This document shows positions 58,876-64,000 of a stretch of DNA of 64,000 nucleotides, one piece after another. The DNA comes from an uncultured Thermomicrobia bacterium. GTDB taxonomy: Bacteria; Chloroflexota; Chloroflexia; Thermomicrobiales; JALYUS01. The DNA lies in contig CALBSO010000113.1 in the NCBI GenBank assembly GCA_937968015.1, positions 4,511-68,510 on the forward strand, written 5' to 3'. The notes below the pieces were generated by a model, which saw nothing but the letters and a program-made list of their open reading frames with translations, made no database searches and was not told the origin of the DNA. Made by a program: the position numbers and the translations under genes. Position 1 is the stretch's first letter. Every line of letters begins with the position of its first letter.

Positions 58876-59631
58876 TCAATCATCGTCCCGGAGGTGGCGA
58901 TTGAGGAGAAAAACGCTCCCGGCAAGGACGCAACACGCGCCTCCCAGGATAATCCGCCAGAAAGGGGCGAGGAAGACGGTCATCCGGCCCCAGACCTGAC
59001 CCGGAATCGTAATCAGGCGGCCAGATGCCGGCATATACATGACCCGGAAACGCGCGGTCCCCTCAATGGGCTTGTCATTGACGGACAAGACGTAGCCCTC
59101 CGCCTTGATACGCGTGTCCATCCACCAACTGATTGCATCTGGCGGCCCGCCATCTGCTCGTAGCGTGACCCGCAATGGTTGCCTCGGTTCGACGACAAGT
59201 GGCGGCGAGAAGGAGACCGTGAGGAAGGCATTATCCACGAGTGTTTCCTTGTTCACCGTGCGCGTCGCCAGATCGGTCCAACGCCCGTCCATCCGTGTCT
59301 GCACGTTCACCGTGATGAGGCCGTGGTTCACGCGCTGATACGTCGCCAGGAAGAGCGCGACTGAGGAGATATGCGTGCCCGTAACGGGGATCTGCTGCGC
59401 GACGGTGATTCCCGCGAAGATACCGGTCACCGGGCGGATCGCGCCATCGTCCGCGGACGGCGCGGTCGCGGAAGCGCCAATAATTGTGACCGGAGCGGGG
59501 GAAGGGGTCGGCGGGACCGTATCCTCGCCGGTCGGCACCGTGACAGGCTGCAGCGCGATCAGGAGTATGACGAACACCCCGAGACCGGTGGGCGCGATGT
59601 AAGGCACGAAACGAGTAAACCGATGCCTCAT
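58876..59631 (-). CDS. Membrane-anchored beta-sandwich protein
   Basis: A 251-residue protein with an N-terminal membrane anchor (about residues 9-28), a Thr/Pro linker (PPTPSPAPVTII), an exported beta-rich domain of about 150 residues (TGTHISSVALFLATYQRVNH, LVDNAFLTVSFSPPLVVEP, PLRVTLRADGGPPDAISWWM), and a second membrane segment near 220-240. The domain resembles carbohydrate-binding or galactose-binding-like sandwiches. ATG 59629-59631 overlaps the stop of the DUF2142-type gene (ATGA), so the two are probably partners. Confidence 0.7.
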   Translation of the reverse strand: MRHRFTRFVPYIAPTGLGVFVILLIALQPVTVPTGEDTVPPTPSPAPVTIIGASATAPSADDGAIRPVTGIFAGITVAQQIPVTGTHISSVALFLATYQRVNHGLITVNVQTRMDGRWTDLATRTVNKETLVDNAFLTVSFSPPLVVEPRQPLRVTLRADGGPPDAISWWMDTRIKAEGYVLSVNDKPIEGTARFRVMYMPASGRLITIPGQVWGRMTVFLAPFWRIILGGACCVLAGSVFLLNRHLRDDD

Positions 59632-62228
59632 CCAATCACCACACCATAGTAACGCGCGAGCACGGTGGCGAGGCCGACCAGGTACAGCCAGAGCATGAAC
59701 ACCGGGGCGAACCGCAGGGCGAGCGGATGCTCGCGGCAGAGATGATCCCATCCGGAGAGCAAGAGAAAGAGGAGCGGCGCGAGGATCGGGAAGAAATATC
59801 GCCCCTGCAAGCCGACGAGCGCGCCTGTCTTCAGCAATGTTTGGTAATCTACGCCGATGAAGAGGAAAATGGCCTGCGCGGCGAGCATCCCGAGCAGAAG
59901 CGAAAGCGCGCGCCGCCGCTGCGGTTGCAGGACGAGTTGGACCAGCAGTCCGAGCGCCCCGACCATGTAGAGAACGCCGATGGGTGTGAAGATCCGTTCC
60001 GGCATCGGCGCATCCAGCCAGCCGAAGTCTCCCCAGAAACTCTTGAGGAGGAGCCAGTCAAAGTAGATTCCTCCCTGAGACCGCTTGATGCCCAGATACG
60101 ATATCAGCGAATACCTGACCGCCGCGGTCGCACCTGTTCCTGACCTCCCGACATCGCCGTAGTAGTGCACCCGGAAGAGCGCCCATGGCCCATAGGTGGC
60201 GATCATTCCCGCCGTGTACGCGCCGAGCGTCATGAACGCCACCTTGACACTTCGCCACGACCTCCGCAGCGTGGAGAGCGCGTTCGCTACCACAACCAGA
60301 CCCGCAACCGCAACGATCGCGATGATCGAAGGTTTCGTCGCGAGCGCAAGCCCGCTCGCGATGCCGAGCGCGAGGGCGAGCGGGCGTGAGGCATCGTGCT
60401 GCCGATACATCCGGACAGTCAGCCAGATGATGATCGTCGCGCCGAGGTCCGCGCCGGCATCGTTGTTGACGGTCGCGGTGATGAACGCGTACATCGGCAT
60501 GAGCGCCATACACAGGCCCACCGCCCACCCCCAGCGTCGCTGACGGCGGATCTCGTACCCCATCAGATAGCCGAAGACGCAACTGAGGGCGCCGAGAACG
60601 GCCGACCCACATCGCACGGCGAAGAGCCGGGAGAGGATGGGCGCATCGCGGAACAACCAATACGGCGCCGCTTCGAAGAGATAATAGAGCGGCGGATACG
60701 GCGTCGCGCGCGCACCGGCAGCACTTCGCCGTGCCTCCACAGAGGTCTCATATGTTTGTGCGGTGCGGTAATCGTAGACGATAGGCACGAAGGGAATGAT
60801 GCCTACGCCGCCGTTGACGACGGTGGACAACTGACCGAAGAACGTCTGCCCCGCGCTTACCTCCCACTCCGGAGGATATTCAGGCGCCTTCACAAACGGA
60901 GGGTGTGGAATTTCCTTCTGTTCAACAATATGTGAGATATAGATGTAGTGGTCCGGTTCATCTGGCGCTTGCCACGGTGGCACGACGACTGCCCAGATAA
61001 CGCGCGCGCCGAGCGCGATGGCAAATACGAGCATCAGATCACGCATGAGATGCATGCGACGATTAGCGCCAGAAGAGGCGGGCGAGGGGGCAGGGCGCCC
61101 CCGACGCACCCCCGACTCGACAAGCGCCGGGATGCAGCGCACGAGCCCGATCCATGCCCTTCGCGCGAGGCTCGGCGCGTCCGGGCGACCGAATGGTAGC
61201 GCGAGCGCCATAGATGAGAAATATGCGCCGATGTAGATGCAAACAGCGACCCATATGAATGAGGCGTCTCCCTGGATCGGCCCGATTTGCAGGAGCGCGA
61301 AGGTCAGGAATGCGGTGCATGCGGCGCCGACTGTCCACGCGGCCACCGCACCATAGCCCGCCCACGCAGAGCAGCGCCATCGCGCGATCCAGAGGAGCGC
61401 GAGCGCGAGCGCCGCCACTGCGGGAAGCGCCCAGAGGAGCCAAATCCGCCGTTGCACCGGCGACCACGCCTCCGTCTTGTCCACCGAGACGCTCTTGATC
61501 ATCGTGCCGAGTGTTCGGTTGTCGCTGCGGGGCTTGAAGGAAGTCGTGAGGAGCTTGACCTCGGTCTGCCTGCCCCCCCAATCGAACGGCGTAAACCGAA
61601 GGCTGAGCGGCTGGAAGTCCGGGTTTCGCGGGTCTGGGCGAAGCTCCCCGACTTCCTTCCCATTGACGATGACTCGCACGGGAGCATCCGGCCCCCCGGC
61701 CACCGCCGCGCTGCGCACTTCAAAGGTCATGGTGACAGGAGCGCGCACGAGAAAGTTGAATACAAGGGTTGCGCGCTCCTGCGTCCAGACGTATCGCCTC
61801 CCGGCGGGGTCTGTCTCCGTGGGATACCACCCGCGCTGAGCAGCGATCTCCGGCGCCCGCGCGAAGCCGTCGGGCGTATACGTCGCTCGGAGCTTGGGCC
61901 ACGTCATGAGCATTGCCGCGAAGAGAACGATCGCCAGGATTCCCGCCGATGAGAGGGCCAGCCATACATTCCAGTGCGGGGCGATGATGCGTTGGGCGGG
62001 TCTCCACTTCCGCAGCAAGCACACCGCCCTGACGCCGAGCGTAATAGACAACGCACAGAGTACGACGACGGTAATGATCGGTTCGCGCACGACCTCGACG
62101 GCGGCGACGAAGAGCGCCACGATTAGGAATGGAAACGGGGGCTGTCGCATCGAGCAATGCCCGGCGCGCATAAAGTCTCTAACCGCAGACTTGAGGATTG
62201 CTCGGGTGACTACTATTCTCCTCCACAT
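59628..62228 (-). CDS. Large DUF2142-type membrane protein (GT39-like)
   Basis: An 866-residue protein with at least 12 membrane segments. After two N-terminal segments comes an exported beta-sandwich domain (RATLVFNFLVRAPVTMTFEV, VRVIVNGKEVGEL), then a membrane region with the DUF2142 hallmarks PWQAPDEPDHYIYISHIVEQ and GLQGRYFFPILAPLLFLLLS. The Asp-Glu-Pro-Asp-His motif is like the catalytic acid loop of GT-C transferases that use polyprenyl-linked donors. It may add a sugar on the outer membrane face. The start is uncertain (ATG at 62228, 62171 or 62150; none has a good site). Its frame overlaps the beta-sandwich partner gene by four bases. Confidence 0.75.
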   Translation of the reverse strand: MWRRIVVTRAILKSAVRDFMRAGHCSMRQPPFPFLIVALFVAAVEVVREPIITVVVLCALSITLGVRAVCLLRKWRPAQRIIAPHWNVWLALSSAGILAIVLFAAMLMTWPKLRATYTPDGFARAPEIAAQRGWYPTETDPAGRRYVWTQERATLVFNFLVRAPVTMTFEVRSAAVAGGPDAPVRVIVNGKEVGELRPDPRNPDFQPLSLRFTPFDWGGRQTEVKLLTTSFKPRSDNRTLGTMIKSVSVDKTEAWSPVQRRIWLLWALPAVAALALALLWIARWRCSAWAGYGAVAAWTVGAACTAFLTFALLQIGPIQGDASFIWVAVCIYIGAYFSSMALALPFGRPDAPSLARRAWIGLVRCIPALVESGVRRGRPAPSPASSGANRRMHLMRDLMLVFAIALGARVIWAVVVPPWQAPDEPDHYIYISHIVEQKEIPHPPFVKAPEYPPEWEVSAGQTFFGQLSTVVNGGVGIIPFVPIVYDYRTAQTYETSVEARRSAAGARATPYPPLYYLFEAAPYWLFRDAPILSRLFAVRCGSAVLGALSCVFGYLMGYEIRRQRRWGWAVGLCMALMPMYAFITATVNNDAGADLGATIIIWLTVRMYRQHDASRPLALALGIASGLALATKPSIIAIVAVAGLVVVANALSTLRRSWRSVKVAFMTLGAYTAGMIATYGPWALFRVHYYGDVGRSGTGATAAVRYSLISYLGIKRSQGGIYFDWLLLKSFWGDFGWLDAPMPERIFTPIGVLYMVGALGLLVQLVLQPQRRRALSLLLGMLAAQAIFLFIGVDYQTLLKTGALVGLQGRYFFPILAPLLFLLLSGWDHLCREHPLALRFAPVFMLWLYLVGLATVLARYYGVVIG

Positions 62229-62604
62229 TGCTACCGGTGTGCTCCTACCCTCACAGGATTCAGGTTGACTTTTGCCGGGCGATGAAGCGGCGGGGGTACT
62301 CGTGACCGCTCGACCGAGAGGAGATCTGGATGCAGTTCCTACCGGCGGCGATGATACACCAGTTCCGCCCCTTCGCGCCATTCTTCAAACACAGGGCTTA
62401 TGCGAAGAAGCGGGCGGAAGGGAAAACGGCGCGTGATCACGAAGGCCGCCGGGGAAACGCACACGGAACGGGCGTATGCCGTCACCTCCGCTGCTCTCGG
62501 CCTCCTACGACTTTGAATAAGCCCTGATGAGGGAATGGCGGGGAGTTGACAGATACGGTGCGCTGGGTATACTCGCGGCGGTAGGACGGGACGAAGGTAG
62601 GGAT
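62229..62604. other. Divergent spacer before the ABC ATPase gene
   Basis: About 375 bases. A frame from 62527 joins the ABC gene but lacks a start with a site. No conserved structure or strong promoter is seen, although TTGACA-type boxes occur near 62545. Confidence 0.35.
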
Positions 62605-63420
62605 ATGACAGGACAGACAACCACCGCAGCCCCCATTATTGAAGTGCACGATGTCTCGCGCCGTTTCGTGCTCCATCACGAGCGGCCGAAGACGTTTCAC
62701 GAACTCTTCGTGCGCACGCTGGAACGCGATCGAGGGCGGCGAGAAGATTTCTGGGCGCTGAAGGATATCAATCTGACCGTCTACCCCGGCGACTCCGTCG
62801 GCATCATCGGGCGCAACGGCTCCGGCAAGAGCACGCTGCTGAAGTTGATCGCCGGGCTGATGCAGCCAACCAGCGGCACTGTCGCTGTCTATGGCACCAT
62901 TGCCGCGCTCCTCGAAGTGGGCGCCGGTTTCCACCCGGACCTTTCCGGCCGCGAGAATATTCACCTCAATGGCGCGTTCCTCGGCCTTTCCAAGAAGCGC
63001 CTGGCGCGGATCGTGCCGGATATTATCGCCTTCAGCGAACTTGAGCACTTCATTGATGTGCCCGTCAAACATTACTCCTCCGGGATGTACATGCGCCTCG
63101 GCTTCTCCATCGCCATCCACGTTGATCCGGACATCCTCATCACGGATGAGGTCTTCGCCGTCGGTGATGATGCCTTCCGCGCCAAGTGTGAGGAGATCAT
63201 CGGCGACTTCCGCAAGCGTGGGAAGACGATGCTCTTCGTCTCTCATGCGCTCGCGCAAGTGCTCGCATTGTGTGATCGGGCGATCTGGCTGGATCAGGGA
63301 AAGGTGCTCGCCGCCGGGAGCAGCGAGTATGTCGCCCGCCAATACCGGCAATCCGTCACCGGCCACACCGATGACGACACGGAGGGCGCTCTCACCGAAC
63401 TCGTCGTCTCCTCGGTTTGA
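62605..63420 (+). CDS. Wzt/TagH-like ABC transporter ATPase
   Basis: A 271-residue nucleotide-binding subunit: Walker A GIIGRNGSGKSTLLKLIAGL, signature KHYSSGMYMRLGFSIAI, Walker B DILITDEVFAVGDDAF and the switch His in FVSHALAQV. The sequence just after Walker A (TVAVYGTIAALLEVGAGFHP) is typical of polysaccharide exporters. It lacks the C-terminal carbohydrate-binding domain of some Wzt proteins. The permease (Wzm) is not adjacent in this window. ATG 62605 chosen over an in-frame extension to 62527. Confidence 0.88.
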   Translation: MTGQTTTAAPIIEVHDVSRRFVLHHERPKTFHELFVRTLERDRGRREDFWALKDINLTVYPGDSVGIIGRNGSGKSTLLKLIAGLMQPTSGTVAVYGTIAALLEVGAGFHPDLSGRENIHLNGAFLGLSKKRLARIVPDIIAFSELEHFIDVPVKHYSSGMYMRLGFSIAIHVDPDILITDEVFAVGDDAFRAKCEEIIGDFRKRGKTMLFVSHALAQVLALCDRAIWLDQGKVLAAGSSEYVARQYRQSVTGHTDDDTEGALTELVVSSV

Positions 63421-63445
63421 GTGGAATACATGGCGATTGCTCGTG

Positions 63446-63467
63446 ATGGCAGGCTACGGCCTGCCAT
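63446..63467. repeat. Short perfect palindrome ATGGCAGGC/GCCTGCCAT
   Basis: Two 9-base arms around TACG, just after the ABC ATPase stop. A reduced form of the GGCAGGCT-AGCC palindrome family. It may act as a terminator. Confidence 0.65.
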
Positions 63468-63528
63468 TTTCTCGCCTGCGGGCAGTCCGCCCGGCCGCTT
63501 CCCGTGCCGCCGATGAAAGAACAGGGCC

Positions 63529-64000
63529 ATGACGACCCCACCACGCATCCTCATTGTTACGTATGATGTGATCGGGCCGGTGATGGCGGGGCCAGGCATC
63601 CGCGCCTGGGAATTCGCGCGCGTACTCGGGCGGCACTTCCCGACGACGCTCGCCGCGCCGCCCCCCATCCCCGGTGATGTCGAGGGTTTCATGGTGGCGG
63701 AACTGCCATTCGAGCAGACCAGGCAGGTGGACCTCGTCAAACTGATCCGCGAGCACGACATCATCATCGCCCAGACATTGCCACTCTATCTCATACCGGA
63801 CGACGCGCTCGAGGGCAAGTATTTCATCGTTGATCTGTATTGCCCATGGATCATCGAGAGTCTCGAACATTACCGGTTGGAGGAGCACAAGGATCCGGCA
63901 TGGATGGCCCGCGACCTTGAAGCGATGAGCGCGCTCTTTACCCATGGCGATTTCTTTGTGTGCGCCGGGAACGCGCAACGGGCGTATTGGCTCGGTGGTC
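63529..64000 (+). CDS. GT4-type glycosyltransferase, C-terminus beyond the window
   Basis: The visible 157 residues begin ILIVTYDVIGPVMAGPGIRA, a typical GT-B donor/acceptor loop with a Gly-rich turn, and continue with DIIIAQTLPLYLIPDDALEG and FIVDLYCPWIIESLEHYRLE. This resembles the N-terminal half of GT4 enzymes in envelope clusters. It follows the ABC ATPase by 108 bases on the same strand and is probably part of the same operon. The catalytic half lies outside the window. Confidence 0.75.
   Translation, partial: MTTPPRILIVTYDVIGPVMAGPGIRAWEFARVLGRHFPTTLAAPPPIPGDVEGFMVAELPFEQTRQVDLVKLIREHDIIIAQTLPLYLIPDDALEGKYFIVDLYCPWIIESLEHYRLEEHKDPAWMARDLEAMSALFTHGDFFVCAGNAQRAYWLGG

Noticed and set aside
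1..64000. CRISPR array, prophage or rRNA operon
   Set aside because: No regularly spaced direct repeats with unique spacers, no phage structural genes, and no rRNA sequence were seen.

Overview
The window looks like chromosomal DNA of a high-GC (roughly 60 percent) member of the Chloroflexota, most likely near the Thermomicrobia. This is inferred from gene content: a secreted DUF4397 protein with the phylum-typical C-terminal TGH-LGG-F-YW / FGYPIT repeat, DUF1800 and DUF1501 partners, large DUF2142-type membrane proteins, an ECF sigma factor with a long extension, and many large intergenic palindromes. No rRNA or ribosomal protein gene is present to fix the taxonomy.

Layout. 1-3.05 kb (minus strand): an ECF sigma factor with a cysteine-rich C-terminal domain, translationally coupled to an MFS exporter, then a SelW-like redox protein whose reading frame contains an in-frame TGA exactly at the selenocysteine position (CxxU) followed by a bSECIS-like hairpin, then a membrane-anchored protein cut by the window edge. 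3.14-5.71 kb: a 2.57-kb transposon with perfect 26-bp terminal inverted repeats. It carries an IS1595-type transposase and, behind its own promoter, a passenger unit: a strong hairpin, a tRNA-like element, a class II tRNA with an unexpected anticodon loop, a double winged-helix-like protein and a 48-residue Lys/Pro-rich protein. It appears to have cut off the 3' end of the neighbouring membrane-protein gene. 5.7-36.7 kb: mixed housekeeping and catabolic genes, with a S9 peptidase, methyltransferase, LLM oxidoreductase with a divergent WYL regulator, DUF1501/DUF1800 set, sugar epimerase, membrane-fused sulfite-oxidase-like enzyme, UbiA-type prenyltransferase fused to a flavin-barrel domain, sugar isomerase, D-2-hydroxyacid dehydrogenase, M20 hydrolase, aroA, a stand-alone sigma region-4 protein, ada, and a cation exchanger. 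Several gene remnants (chrA, an ECF42-type sigma factor) lie between them. 36.7-38.2 kb: a gene-poor, AT-richer stretch with a damaged WxL-like surface protein gene and a hexanucleotide tandem repeat.

38.2-64 kb: an envelope polysaccharide region. A coiled-coil protein, a degenerate GGDEF membrane protein and a second coiled-coil protein precede a gene that fuses an XRE-type DNA-binding domain to GDP-mannose 4,6-dehydratase. Then follow a GT2/DUF2304 pair, rfbF-rfbG-C-methyltransferase-rfbC (a CDP-linked 6-deoxy, probably C-methyl-branched sugar), a PglD-like acyltransferase and DegT aminotransferase (an acylated amino sugar), a serine-acetyltransferase-like protein, a Wzx-type flippase, several glycosyltransferases, a 1068-residue methyltransferase / coiled-coil / double-GT2 protein, a DUF2142-type membrane protein with a beta-sandwich partner, and a Wzt-like ABC ATPase. 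Many of these genes overlap by 4-11 bases and probably form one or two long operons that make, modify and export a cell-surface glycan.

The most promising points for a second look are the selenoprotein candidate, the tRNA-bearing transposon, the HTH-Gmd fusion and the methyltransferase-coil-glycosyltransferase protein.
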